Of a DNA stretch of 64,000 bases, positions 55,404 through 64,000 are shown piece after piece. Position 1 is the first letter of the stretch. Each line of letters begins with the position of its first letter. The stretch lies in the NCBI RefSeq assembly GCF_900455735.1, contig NZ_UAUI01000026.1, positions 248,001-312,000 of the forward strand, given 5' to 3'. The notes beneath the pieces were generated by a model that ran no database searches, was not told the origin of the DNA, and saw only the letters and a program-made list of their open reading frames with translations. Position numbers and translations under genes: made by a program. This stretch comes from Rhodococcus wratislaviensis (GTDB lineage: Bacteria > Actinomycetota > Actinomycetes > Mycobacteriales > Mycobacteriaceae).

Positions 55404-55595
55404 GTGAACAGAGCAGCCGAGTTCCCCCGGTCCGGATCGGATTCGCGACCCCACCTCCTGCGGGCCATCGACTCACTGACCGCTTCGTCCCCCGCGAACC
55501 GGCAGTCCGCGTTGAAACGACGCAGCGCCTGCGTCCGCGCCCATTGCGGACTCCCGCCGACGTGCGGATCACACGAGGGCGAGCAGTCCCCGTAG
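55404..55595 (+). CDS. Possible small protein antisense to the end of the GAP gene
   Basis: GTG 55404 to TAG 55595, 63 residues, containing HLLRAIDSLTASSPA and several Cys. AGAGAGGA lies about 10 nt before the start. It fills most of the 234-nt gap between the DUF3558 and GAP genes, and overlaps the GAP gene end by 27 nt on the other strand. Third-position GC is about 80%, lower than neighbours. No family recognised; it may be chance. Confidence 0.25.
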   Translation: MNRAAEFPRSGSDSRPHLLRAIDSLTASSPANRQSALKRRSACVRAHCGLPPTCGSHEGEQSP

Positions 55596-56225
55596 CGCGA
55601 ACAAGGTGCCGAAGCCGAAGAACACCGCGACCCCGAGCGCCCGGTTGTGCCGGACCATCCAGGTCTTGGCGGCGCTCAGCCCCTTCTGGGCGCGGTCACC
55701 CAGAACGGTGTAGATCCCGATCGGGACGGCGAAGTCGAGCATCGATGCGACGAGCAGCAGAGCGGTCCCGACCAGCGCACCCCCGATCCCGACGTGTGAA
55801 CTGGAGATGATGGTCATCCCGGACAGCATGATGAAGATGTTGGGGTTGATCGTGCCGAGGGCGAGTCCGGCCACGAAGGCGGTGCGCGGTGTGGCGGATT
55901 CGAGGGCCGTCATCCATTTCGGTGTCGCGCCCGCCGGCTTCGGTTTCTGCGCAAGCATGACGACGCCGACGACGAGGAACAGCACACCGACGATCAGTCC
56001 CACCCAGTTGCTCACCGTCTTGGATGTTGCCGACGGATCACCGGCGCCGCCGAGGAGCGCCGCGACAGCGATCTGGGAATAGACGAGCAGGAACGCCGAA
56101 CCGAAGGCGAGGGCGTTCCGCACCGCGTTCGCCGACTCGAGCAGCAACACACATCCGACTACGGCGGCGGGTGTGATGACCAGACCGATCATCTCGGGAA
56201 CGAGCAGCCAGATCAGCTCACTCAC
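55569..56225 (-). CDS. GAP/Sap family membrane transporter, paralog 2
   Basis: 218 residues, six predicted helices. LLVPEMIGLVITPAAVVGCV starts it, and TPKWMTALESATPRTAFVAG plus LALGTINPNIFIMLSGMTI match the copy at 50006-50671. It likely has the same glycolipid-type transport role, which is inferred. It lies 13 nt downstream of the DUF1254 gene and may be cotranscribed with it. Confidence 0.86.
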   Translation of the reverse strand: MSELIWLLVPEMIGLVITPAAVVGCVLLLESANAVRNALAFGSAFLLVYSQIAVAALLGGAGDPSATSKTVSNWVGLIVGVLFLVVGVVMLAQKPKPAGATPKWMTALESATPRTAFVAGLALGTINPNIFIMLSGMTIISSSHVGIGGALVGTALLLVASMLDFAVPIGIYTVLGDRAQKGLSAAKTWMVRHNRALGVAVFFGFGTLFALRGLLALV

Positions 56226-56238
56226 CTGCGCCCCCTGA

Positions 56239-57576
56239 TCACCTGGTCCTCACGAAGGGCGGGATCTCGAACGTTCCGTCGAACACCTCCGCCTTCGGGC
56301 TGTACATCCGTAGCAGGGGCCGGAACCCGGCTGCCGGTGTCGGCAGCCAGTTGGCGCGGGCCGCCGGATCGGCCGGCGCGACGGTGCTGAGCGTGATGGT
56401 CAGCGAACCGTCGTCCGCGAATATCAGTCCCGGCGTGCGGTCACCGATCGAATAGCGGTCGATGGGATTGTCGACGAGGAAGAACTCCGGGAGGTCGTAC
56501 ATGGTGATCGACCAGAACGCGTCGACCGGCGGGGTCGGCGCGAACGTGAGCGTGTAGTCGTGTTCGCCGGACAGTTCGTTGCCTTCGCTGTCGTGGTAGA
56601 TCGGCGCGTACGCGGCCTCGTAACCGTGGTTTCCCCACAGTCCCGCCATCGCGGCACCGGCCCGCAGTCCCAGCGCCTTCGAGCGGTCCTCGATCCGCCA
56701 CTCGGGTGAGTCGAGCGTGCCGACCTCGAAGAAGTCGTCGTTGTAGTCGAAGGCGTGGTACATCAACTGCCAGCCGTTGACCACCGCTCCGCCCGCCCCG
56801 GATTTCAGTGCGGTGACGAGCGATTGGTGCCCTGCCTCGGCGCCGGCCGTGAGCACCGACGCGAGGTCCGGCGGCGCTTCGAGGTACGGCGACGGCCCGG
56901 TCTCGAGCAGCCCGAGCGGGGCGAACGCCTGCTGCGCGACGAGATCCTGCGCGGCGGGCGGGTACGCCTGCGAGTACACCCTCAGCTTCTCCCAGAACCG
57001 AAGTTCTTCGGGGACGTTCGGGTCGGGTGCCGGCAACCCCTGCGCCGGTTCCTGGTCTCCGACGGGTTCCAGCGTGAGGGCCGACTGCAGTTCCTTCACC
57101 CGCTCCAGGTCTGCCTCGCCGTCGCAGGCCCAGCGGCCGATGATGGTGCCCACCGCGGTGGGGAACGCGATCCGCGTCGCACCGTCTGGGACCTCACCGG
57201 ACCACTCGGGGCCGGTCAGCAGGAAACGGCCGGCCGCCGTTCCCGTCGCGCGTTTGCCGACGTACGCGAAATTATTCGTCCACGCATCGACGAATTGCAG
57301 CACGTAGTACGCCCCGCCGCTGTCGGGCACTCGCAGCAACTGCGGTCCGTGCGCGAGGTCGATCTGGGCGATCGAGTAGATGGTGTCGTTGTTCACCGAG
57401 ACGAAGGTGTCCCGCGGCCCGGCGAGCGTGCGCGCGTGACCGAACGTGTTGAAGGGTGCGGCATCGAGGCTCCCCATCCCCTCCGCCACGAAGCGGTTCA
57501 CCTGGTCGAGGTCGAACACCAGCGGGAAACCGTACACCCACGCCTTGGCGGCGAGTTCCTGCAGTTCTGCACTCAC
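56239..57576 (-). CDS. DUF1254/DUF1214 domain protein
   Basis: 445 residues. The N-terminal DUF1254 half has KAWVYGFPLVFDLDQVNRF and FNTFGHARTLAGPRDTFVSVNNDT. The C-terminal DUF1214 half has PPVDAFWSITMYDLPEFFLVD and PTPAAGFRPLLRMYSPK. These are widespread soluble or periplasmic proteins of unknown function. No signal peptide is seen at this start. Divergent from the sulfatase gene across 144 nt (57577-57720). Confidence 0.88.
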   Translation of the reverse strand: MSAELQELAAKAWVYGFPLVFDLDQVNRFVAEGMGSLDAAPFNTFGHARTLAGPRDTFVSVNNDTIYSIAQIDLAHGPQLLRVPDSGGAYYVLQFVDAWTNNFAYVGKRATGTAAGRFLLTGPEWSGEVPDGATRIAFPTAVGTIIGRWACDGEADLERVKELQSALTLEPVGDQEPAQGLPAPDPNVPEELRFWEKLRVYSQAYPPAAQDLVAQQAFAPLGLLETGPSPYLEAPPDLASVLTAGAEAGHQSLVTALKSGAGGAVVNGWQLMYHAFDYNDDFFEVGTLDSPEWRIEDRSKALGLRAGAAMAGLWGNHGYEAAYAPIYHDSEGNELSGEHDYTLTFAPTPPVDAFWSITMYDLPEFFLVDNPIDRYSIGDRTPGLIFADDGSLTITLSTVAPADPAARANWLPTPAAGFRPLLRMYSPKAEVFDGTFEIPPFVRTR

Positions 57577-57720
57577 GACTGGCTCCTGTCCCGCGGTCTC
57601 CGATCCATGCGACCACGGCGGGACGGGTCACGGCTTCACCCGGAAAGTGTGAGCCGGAACGGAGTTGCCGGCCCTAGCGTCGGCGGGGAGACCGTGCTGT
57701 CCATGGAAAGGGCGAACACC

Positions 57721-60072
57721 ATGCCTGAGGAGCTTCCCGGATCGATCCTCCCGCTCCCCGATCAGCAGTATCAGGGGCCGCTGTACTTCGACGCCAAACA
57801 CGCCACCGAGAAGCTGCCTCCCATCACCGCCAAGCGCCCTCCCGCCGGCGCCCCGAACGTGCTGCTGATCCTTCTCGACGACGTCGGATTCGGGGCGTCG
57901 AGCGCGTTCGGAGGTCCGGTCGGCACCCCGACCGCCGAGCGGCTCGCGGCGGGTGGTCTGAAATACACCCGTTTCCACACCACGTCGCTGTGCTCGCCGA
58001 CGCGTGCGGCCATGCTCACCGGCCGTAATCATCACGCGGTCGGGATGGGCCACATCACCGAAACCGCCACCCCCGCACCCGGCTATCGGTCGACGCGGCC
58101 TAACTCGTGCACACCGCTTGCCGAGATCCTGCGGCAGAGCGGTTACAACACCGCACAATTCGGAAAGTGCCACGAGGTTCCGGTCTGGGAATCGGGGCCC
58201 ACGGGCCCGTTCGATCACTGGCCCGCGTTCAGCGGGTTCGAACGCTTCTACGGATTCATCGGCGGCGAGACCAACCAGTGGCAGCCTGCGCTCGTCGACG
58301 GGGTGACCGCCGTCCTCCCGCCCGACGACCCCGACTACCACCTGATGCCCGACCTGGCCGACAAGGCCATCGACTACATCAAACAGCAGAAGGCGCTGAC
58401 ACCCGACAAGCCGTTCTTCACGTACTTCGCGCCGGGTGCCACGCACACCCCGCACCACGTGCCGAAGGAATGGATCGCCAAGTACAAGGGCAGGTTCGAC
58501 CAGGGGTGGGACGCCGTCCGCGACGAAACGTTCCGGAAGCAACTGCAACTCGGCGTCATCGGACCCGACTCCGATCTCACCGCACGCCCCGACGGCATCA
58601 TGGCGTGGGACGACATCCCGGAGGAGCGCAAACCGATCCTCCGGCACCAGATGGAGGTGTACGCGGCGTTCCTCGAGTACGCGGACTTCCACGTCGGCCG
58701 CGTCGTCGACGCCGTCGAGGAGATCGGCGAACTGGACAACACGCTGATCCTCTACATCATCGGCGACAACGGTGCCTCGGCCGAGGGCGGGCTCGAGGGC
58801 ACGTACATGATCACCACCGCCTCCAACGGCGGCGGCGAGTACGAGACCGTCGAGTTCTGGAACGAGCACCTCGACAAGATCGGCGGCCCCGAGGCGTACA
58901 ACCATTACGCGGTCGGGTGGGCGCACGCCATGTGCACCCCGTACCAGTGGACGAAACAGGTGGCCTCCCACTACGGCGGAACCCGCAACGGGACGATCAT
59001 GCACTGGCCCGGCGGCATCCAGGCCAAGGGCGAGACCCGTCACCAGTGGCATCACGTCATCGACGTCGCGCCGACCATCCTCGAATTGGCGGGACTGGCG
59101 CAACCGCACACGGTCAACGGCGTCACTCAGGTGCCGATGCACGGCACGTCCTTCGCATACACGTTCAACGATGCGGACGCAGGCGAACGTCACCGGACGC
59201 AGTACTTCGAGCTCATGGGCAATCGCGGTGTCTACCACGACGGGTGGACCGCCGTCACCAAACACCGCACACCGTGGGACGTCGTCGCGAAGGCCCCGGA
59301 CTTCTCCCTGGACGTGTGGGAGTTGTACGACACCACCACGGACTGGACGCAGGCCCACGACATCGCGAAGGACAACCCCGAGAAGCTCGCCGAACTGCAG
59401 CAGCTGTTCCTGATCGAGGCGGTGCGGCACAACGTGCTCCCGCTCGACGACCGGGCCGCCGAACGGATGAACCCGGAGATCGCGGGACGGCCGACCCTCG
59501 TCCGGGGCGACAAGCTCCGGCTGTTCGAGGGCATGACCCGGCTCGGCGAGAACGTCGCGATCAACATCAAGAACCGCAGCTACTCGGTCACCGCGCAGAT
59601 CCAGGTTCCGGAATCGGGCGCCGAAGGGGTGATCGTCACCCAGGGCGGACGCACCGGCGGCTGGGCCCTGTTCACCGTCGGCGGCACACTCGGCTACCAC
59701 TACAACTACTGCGGTCTACGGAGAACGACGGTGCTGGCGCCGACCGCACTCACGGCGGGCGAGCATCAGGTTCGCGTCGAGTTCGCGTACGACGGCGGCG
59801 GTATCGGCAAGGGCGGCACCGCCACCCTGTACATCGACGGCGACGAGGCCGGCAGCGAGCACGTCGAACGGACCCATCCGCTGTACTTCTCGTTCGACGA
59901 GGGACTCGACGTCGGCGTGGACACCGGAATGCCCGTCTACGAGGGGTACACCACGCCGCGGGGCAAGTTCAACGGCAAGATCGACTGGGCCGACATCGAA
60001 CTGGGCGACGACGACCACAACCACCTGATCGACCCCGAGGACGCCCTCGCCGCGGCCTTGCGCCACCAGTAG
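57721..60072 (+). CDS. Formylglycine-dependent arylsulfatase
   Basis: 783 residues, close to the 787-residue AtsA/AtsD of M. tuberculosis. The N-terminal metal ligands are LLILLDDVGFGASS (Asp-Asp). The maturation motif is TTSLCSPTRAAMLTGRNHH, with the CxPxR Cys that the formylglycine-generating enzyme modifies. The later IGDNGASAEGG carries the metal-binding Asp-Asn. It hydrolyses sulfate esters. ATG 57721 is chosen for its GGAAAGGG site; ATG 57703 is an in-frame alternative. No signal peptide is evident, so it is probably cytoplasmic. Confidence 0.95.
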   Translation: MPEELPGSILPLPDQQYQGPLYFDAKHATEKLPPITAKRPPAGAPNVLLILLDDVGFGASSAFGGPVGTPTAERLAAGGLKYTRFHTTSLCSPTRAAMLTGRNHHAVGMGHITETATPAPGYRSTRPNSCTPLAEILRQSGYNTAQFGKCHEVPVWESGPTGPFDHWPAFSGFERFYGFIGGETNQWQPALVDGVTAVLPPDDPDYHLMPDLADKAIDYIKQQKALTPDKPFFTYFAPGATHTPHHVPKEWIAKYKGRFDQGWDAVRDETFRKQLQLGVIGPDSDLTARPDGIMAWDDIPEERKPILRHQMEVYAAFLEYADFHVGRVVDAVEEIGELDNTLILYIIGDNGASAEGGLEGTYMITTASNGGGEYETVEFWNEHLDKIGGPEAYNHYAVGWAHAMCTPYQWTKQVASHYGGTRNGTIMHWPGGIQAKGETRHQWHHVIDVAPTILELAGLAQPHTVNGVTQVPMHGTSFAYTFNDADAGERHRTQYFELMGNRGVYHDGWTAVTKHRTPWDVVAKAPDFSLDVWELYDTTTDWTQAHDIAKDNPEKLAELQQLFLIEAVRHNVLPLDDRAAERMNPEIAGRPTLVRGDKLRLFEGMTRLGENVAINIKNRSYSVTAQIQVPESGAEGVIVTQGGRTGGWALFTVGGTLGYHYNYCGLRRTTVLAPTALTAGEHQVRVEFAYDGGGIGKGGTATLYIDGDEAGSEHVERTHPLYFSFDEGLDVGVDTGMPVYEGYTTPRGKFNGKIDWADIELGDDDHNHLIDPEDALAAALRHQ

Positions 60073-60087
60073 GCGGCTCCGCCGCCC

Positions 60088-60127
60088 GTGAGTGGTCAGC
60101 GAGTCCAGAGACTCGTCAACCACTCAC
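60088..60127. repeat. 40-nt palindrome, copy 8 (GTGAGTGGTCAGCGAGTC type)
   Basis: GTGAGTGGT and CGAGTC face GACTCG and ACCACTCAC, with a mismatched trinucleotide in between (CAG versus TCA); loop CAGA. It lies between the sulfatase TAG (60070-60072) and the convergent SulP gene, whose stop TGA is within its right terminal GTGAGT. A GGCGGC-TCC-GCCGCC mini-hairpin precedes it. Confidence 0.86.
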
Positions 60128-61791
60128 GGGTGCGCAGCGCCTACGGCGTCGTCGACGGTGGGGAAGAACCGGCCCCTGCCGTCGAATTCGCGCCCCAGGT
60201 CCGTGCGGAGCACCGTGTCGCGGTTGGCGCGGGGCAACTCGGCGAAGTACACGGTGACCCCCGCGTCCGACAGTTCCCGCTCGAGGTCGAGGAAGCTGCG
60301 CATCACGGTCAGCGACACCTTCTGCAGGCGCGAGCAGTCGAGAATCAGCGTGTGGGGCACGGTCGACGTGTCGTGGCCCTCGACCACCCCCAGGCGGGTG
60401 CGGATCGCCACCGTGTTCGCCCGCACGTTCGCGGTGTAGAGACCGACGTTCAGCCGGAGTACGAGAGGATCGGCGGGGACGGTCGGCGCGTCTTCCTCCC
60501 CCGCGCGCCACTGGCCGTGTCCGTCCTTCTGCAATTGCACGACGTGCGGCCGGTTCAGCTCGCGCAGTACCAGATACAACGTGAACAGCACCCCGACCGC
60601 GACGGCGGGCAGCAGTCCGGCGACCAGACCGATGAGTGCGGTCGCGAGCGCCACCCAGAATTCTGTCCTGTCGATGCGCCAGAACCGTGCGAACGACCCG
60701 AAATCGAGCAGTCCGAGCGTCGCGACGACCACCATTGCGCCGAGCGTGGCCTGCGGCAGGTCGCTGAGCACCGGGGCGAGGAACAGCGCGACGAGCACCG
60801 CCAGCACCGCCGTGACGAGCCCACTCAGCTGGGTCCTCGCCCCTGCCCGCAACGCGACCGCGGTCTGCGAGAATCCGCCCGCCGGCGGCAGGGTGTGGAA
60901 GAAGGCGCCCGCCACGGACGCCGCGCCGTTGGCGAGCAGTTCGCGGTCGCTGTCGATCGGCGGTTCCGTCTGCCGCCGCACTCCACGCCCGACGGACACC
61001 GTCTCCAGGAACGCCATGATCGCGATCGCCAGTGCTCCGGGCACCAGCGCACCGATGTCGGCGAGCGGTGGGATACCGGGTAGCGGAATGCCACGCGGCA
61101 CCTCGGCGATCAACGCGACCCCGCGGCCGTCGATGCCCGCAAGCGCGACGAGCAGTATCCCCGCGACCGCAACGACCAGCGGCCCTGGGACCCGCGGTAT
61201 GAATTTCGCCATCGCGTACAGCGCCGCTATCGATCCGGCGGCCAGCAGCACGGTGGCGGCGTTCGCGTCGCCGACCTGCCGGAGCGCCGACCACATGACG
61301 CGGAAGAATCCGGTGGCGTCCGGATCGGACGGTACGCCGAGCAATTTCGGCAGCTGGCTCGCGGCCACCGTCAGCCCCACCCCGGCCTTGATCCCGGACA
61401 GTGTTGCCTCGCTGATGTTCTCGATGATCGCACCGAGCCGCAGCAGCCTCGCCAGCAGCAGGATCACGCCCACCAACAGCGTCAGCGTCATCAGCGACGT
61501 CTGGGCGTCGTCGGAACCGGCGGCGATTCCCGCTCCGATCAGGGTGGACGCGGTGAGGGTCGCGATGGTCGAGGTGGTGCTCACACTGGCGGTGCGGGAT
61601 CCACCGAGCATCGCGTAGACCACCATCGGCACCATGCAGGTGTACAGGCCGATCTGGACGGGCATGTTCGCGATGGTGGCGTACGCCATCGCCTGCGGAA
61701 TCACGACCGCGCCGGCGCTGAGGCCCGCGACCACGTCGGCGCGGAGCCATTTCATCCGGTACCCGACGAGGGTCGGCGCGAGAACGGTCAC
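60124..61791 (-). CDS. SulP family anion transporter with STAS domain, copy 1
   Basis: 555 residues from GTG 61791. About 12 membrane helices begin with KWLRADVVAGLSAGAVVIPQAMAYATIANMP, including the SulP motif. The C-terminal STAS domain (about 430-540) has LILDCSRLQKVSLTVMRSFL. It imports sulfate or another oxyanion; SulP proteins of actinobacteria also carry bicarbonate or dicarboxylates. The stop codon lies in the palindrome shared with the convergent sulfatase gene, so sulfate uptake from ester cleavage is a reasonable guess. Confidence 0.9.
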   Translation of the reverse strand: MTVLAPTLVGYRMKWLRADVVAGLSAGAVVIPQAMAYATIANMPVQIGLYTCMVPMVVYAMLGGSRTASVSTTSTIATLTASTLIGAGIAAGSDDAQTSLMTLTLLVGVILLLARLLRLGAIIENISEATLSGIKAGVGLTVAASQLPKLLGVPSDPDATGFFRVMWSALRQVGDANAATVLLAAGSIAALYAMAKFIPRVPGPLVVAVAGILLVALAGIDGRGVALIAEVPRGIPLPGIPPLADIGALVPGALAIAIMAFLETVSVGRGVRRQTEPPIDSDRELLANGAASVAGAFFHTLPPAGGFSQTAVALRAGARTQLSGLVTAVLAVLVALFLAPVLSDLPQATLGAMVVVATLGLLDFGSFARFWRIDRTEFWVALATALIGLVAGLLPAVAVGVLFTLYLVLRELNRPHVVQLQKDGHGQWRAGEEDAPTVPADPLVLRLNVGLYTANVRANTVAIRTRLGVVEGHDTSTVPHTLILDCSRLQKVSLTVMRSFLDLERELSDAGVTVYFAELPRANRDTVLRTDLGREFDGRGRFFPTVDDAVGAAHP

Positions 61792-61819
61792 GGTGACTCA
61801 CACCGAAACGTCGGCCCTG

Positions 61820-63526
61820 TCATGAATCCTCGCTACGTCGATCCGGTTCCCCGAGGGCCTCTCGCACGGTCGGATACAGGCCGACGGGGGTCGCGTCCGA
61901 GCCCGAGCGTCGTATCGTGTCCCGGAACTGCCCGATGTCCCGTGCCACACGTAGCTCGATTCCCCGGCGCGCAAGCACATCCCGCAACTGCACGAGCATC
62001 TGCGCGGCACTGACGTCGACGAACGGCGACGTCTCGGCGTCGAGGACCACCACTCGCGTGTCGTCGGCGCACAGGGCCTCGATGCGGTCCTTGACGTGGT
62101 CGGCGTTGGCAAAGAACAGTCCCGACTCGACGCGCACCACGACCACGTGCGGTGTGGTCGGCAGATCGGGATGGCGCTCGGCGTCCACCCACAGCGACCC
62201 CTCCTTCGCGAGCGCCGCGACGTGGGGACGCGACGCCCGGTAGAGCAGCAGCAGCATGGACACGCCGATGCCGATGACGAGCCCGGGCAGAGTGTCGAAC
62301 AGGAGCACGCCCACCATCGCGGCGAGGGCGGCCGCGAAATCGGCACGCGCGGCGTATCCGTAGATACTGCCGAGCCTTTCGGTCCACACCCCGTAGAGCC
62401 GGCGGAGCGCGGAGATGTCGACGAGTTCGATGACGGCGGCGATGACCACCGCTGCAAGCGTCGCCTCGGGGAGTTTCTCGAACAGTCCGGTGAGGAACAG
62501 CAGGGTCACCACGGTGAGAACCGCGACGACGAGTCCGCTGACCTGTGATTTGGCGCCCGCCCCGCCGTTGACCGCTGTCTTGGAGAGGCTGCCGTTCACC
62601 ACCATTCCCGAGCACAGCCCGGAGCCGAGATTGGCAGCGCCGAGGCCGAGGAGTTCCCGGTTGGCGTCCACCTCGTAGCCTTCCTTCGCGGCGTACGTCT
62701 TCGCGGCACCGAGCCCTTCCGCGAACCCGATGAGCAGCACGCCCACTGCGGGCCCGAGAAGGTCGATGAAATCGTCGAACCCGACACCGCCCGGCAGTCC
62801 CACCGACGGCAGCCCGGAATCGATGTGACCGACGATGTCGACACCTCTTCCGTCCAAACCGAACACGGCGACCGCGGCGATACCGAGAAGGACGGCCAGC
62901 AGCGAGCCCGGCACGAGCGGCAGCCACCGTTTGAATCCGAGAACCACGACGAGACTGAGCACACCGACGACGAGCGTGCCCCAGTCGATGTCACCCAGGT
63001 GGGTGATGACGCCCCACGCCTGTTCGAAGAAGTTTCCGTGCTCCTTCTCCACGCCGAACAAGGCAGGCACCTGCCCGATGATGATGGTCAGGGCCAGCCC
63101 GACGATGAAACCCTTCAGCACCGGCTCCGAGATGAACGACGCGATGAAGCCCAGTCGGAGAAGACCCGCGAGCAGCCCGACGATGCCGGTCGCGATCGCC
63201 AGCACCGCTGTCAGGGCGGCATACTTGCCGCCGTCCGCCCCGGCGAGCGGCGCGACGATGGCAGCCGACAGGGCGGCCGTCGCCGACATCGGCCCGACCA
63301 CCAGATGCCGGGAACTGCCCGCCGCCGCGTAGAGGACCAGTGCCGGAATCGCCGCGTACAGACCGACGACCGGGGGAACTCCCGCGATGGTCGCGTAGGC
63401 CAGGGCCTCCGGGACCAGCACGGCCCACACGGTCAGGCCCGCGATGACGTCGGGCCTGACCCATCCTTTCCGATATTCCTGCAGCGAGCCGAATACCGGC
63501 CAGGTGCCGGTCGCAGAACTCACCAC
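61820..63526 (-). CDS. SulP family anion transporter with STAS domain, copy 2
   Basis: 568 residues from GTG 63526 (a GTG at 63523 is the alternative). KGWVRPDVIAGLTVWAVLVPEALAYATIAGVP marks the SulP start. The STAS domain at the C-terminus has VVVLDAETSPFVDVSAAQML. It is 28 nt upstream of copy 1 in the same operon and only distantly similar, so the two may differ in substrate. It lies 12 nt downstream of the DUF7144 gene. Confidence 0.9.
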   Translation of the reverse strand: MVSSATGTWPVFGSLQEYRKGWVRPDVIAGLTVWAVLVPEALAYATIAGVPPVVGLYAAIPALVLYAAAGSSRHLVVGPMSATAALSAAIVAPLAGADGGKYAALTAVLAIATGIVGLLAGLLRLGFIASFISEPVLKGFIVGLALTIIIGQVPALFGVEKEHGNFFEQAWGVITHLGDIDWGTLVVGVLSLVVVLGFKRWLPLVPGSLLAVLLGIAAVAVFGLDGRGVDIVGHIDSGLPSVGLPGGVGFDDFIDLLGPAVGVLLIGFAEGLGAAKTYAAKEGYEVDANRELLGLGAANLGSGLCSGMVVNGSLSKTAVNGGAGAKSQVSGLVVAVLTVVTLLFLTGLFEKLPEATLAAVVIAAVIELVDISALRRLYGVWTERLGSIYGYAARADFAAALAAMVGVLLFDTLPGLVIGIGVSMLLLLYRASRPHVAALAKEGSLWVDAERHPDLPTTPHVVVVRVESGLFFANADHVKDRIEALCADDTRVVVLDAETSPFVDVSAAQMLVQLRDVLARRGIELRVARDIGQFRDTIRRSGSDATPVGLYPTVREALGEPDRRSEDS

Positions 63527-63538
63527 GTCGTGATCGTC

Positions 63539-63961
63539 CTAGTCCCTGGCGGTGTCCCAGGTGGTGACCGCCCAGATCACGACGACGTCGAGCGCGATGA
63601 TCAGGATCGACCACAGCGGGTAGTAGGGCAGCCAGAGGAAGTTCGCGAGGATCGACAGCGCAGCGATGCAGACGGCCACGACACGGGCCCAGGTGGCGCC
63701 CGTCATGAGGCCGATCGCGCTGATGACCAGGACGACGCCGAGAACGATGTGGATCCATCCCCACGCGGTGGTGTCGAACTGGTAGGTGTACTCGACGCCG
63801 ATGACCAGCAGATTGTCGGAGGCGACTGCGGCGATGCCCTGGAAGAACGAGATCACGCCGACGGTCAGCAGCAATATCGCCGCTGCCAGCGACGTTCCCG
63901 CGGCAAAACCCTGTTTGACAGGGCTGTTGGTCCTGGACTCCGGATTTGTCGTCATGTCCAT
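63539..63961 (-). CDS. DUF7144 family membrane protein
   Basis: 140 residues with four membrane helices: AAAILLLTVGVISFFQGI, IHIVLGVVLVISAIGLMTG, AVCIAALSILANFLWLPYYP and ILIIALDVVVIWAV. YEYTYQFDTTAWGWIH-type residues between the first two helices (VEYTYQFDTTAWGWIHIV) are typical of the family. Function unknown. First gene of the operon with the two SulP genes in the window; 63962-64000 is its upstream region and shows a GAGAAGGG ribosome site. Confidence 0.85.
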   Translation of the reverse strand: MDMTTNPESRTNSPVKQGFAAGTSLAAAILLLTVGVISFFQGIAAVASDNLLVIGVEYTYQFDTTAWGWIHIVLGVVLVISAIGLMTGATWARVVAVCIAALSILANFLWLPYYPLWSILIIALDVVVIWAVTTWDTARD

Positions 63962-64000
63962 GCCCTTCTCGAAAGGATGTGCTCGAACAGTGGAATCGTG

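Noticed and set aside
56755-57720. A 300-residue N-terminal extension of the sulfatase
   Set aside because: It is antisense to the DUF1254 gene and has no sulfatase similarity; ATG 57721 has a good ribosome site and gives the usual family length.

Overview
The window is a 64 kb piece of chromosome from a high-GC, mycolic-acid actinobacterium, most likely a Rhodococcus (R. jostii/R. opacus type). The evidence is the strong third-position GC bias, the many GTG starts, GTGA/ATGA start-stop overlaps, and gene order. From about 2.6 kb to 36.5 kb the order follows the Mycobacterium tuberculosis block Rv3654c to Rv3683, including its two intergenic small RNAs. I see no phage, insertion sequence, CRISPR array or rRNA. 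The one tRNA gene is tRNA-Pro(CGG) at 36558-36631. Family names come from motif recognition and remembered synteny; no database search was run.

Layout. 0.1-2.5 kb: a LysR regulator and a convergent MHS-type transporter. 2.6-7.3 kb: a minus-strand tad (Flp pilus-like) operon of seven genes. 7.4-8.9 kb: a 6C-type RNA (minus), a HAD phosphatase, and an Ms1/MTS2823-type RNA (plus). 9.7-15.1 kb: the dppABCD importer. 15.4-22.1 kb: acs, then a cyclase, an MHS transporter and nhaA, which are additions relative to M. tuberculosis. 22.1-31.95 kb: holin-like protein, epoxide hydrolase, marP, Nudix, thioredoxin-like protein, nth, crp, a metallo-beta-lactamase, RidA, DUF4177 and an ArsA-like ATPase pair. 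32-36.5 kb: whiB4, ponA2, yqeY and a metallophosphoesterase.

From 36.6 kb the mycobacterial order is lost. 36.7-41.7 kb: a siderophore-binding lipoprotein under a probable IdeR/DtxR box, a DUF457 membrane protein, a 19-residue membrane peptide, a furA-catalase pair, and a divergent ArsR-SRPBCC pair. 41.7-46.1 kb: a TetR / Baeyer-Villiger-type monooxygenase / ChoD-like GMC oxidase / acetoacetate decarboxylase-like operon. 46.2-49.1 kb: a Tat-exported multicopper oxidase and a formylglycine-generating enzyme. 49.1-57.6 kb: YihY protein, two GAP/Sap paralogs, a secreted lipase, asd-ask, a DUF3558 lipoprotein and a DUF1254 protein. 57.7-64 kb: an arylsulfatase, two SulP transporters and a DUF7144 membrane protein.

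How genes may work together. A putative cAMP cyclase (17.4-19.2 kb) and Crp (27.6 kb) lie 8 kb apart. A perfect TGTGA-N6-TCACA site stands before acs, and sites with one mismatch stand before the Ms1 RNA, whiB4 and the first transporter. The formylglycine-generating enzyme and the sulfatase (CSPTR motif) form a maturation pair, and the SulP transporters could take up the released sulfate.

The most unusual feature is a family of eight intergenic palindromes, each exactly 40 nt long, all beginning GTGAGT and ending ACTCAC. Their stems differ but are mostly matched between arms, and seven of eight sit at a gene 3' end. In three cases the TGA of the palindrome end is the stop codon of the neighbouring gene.
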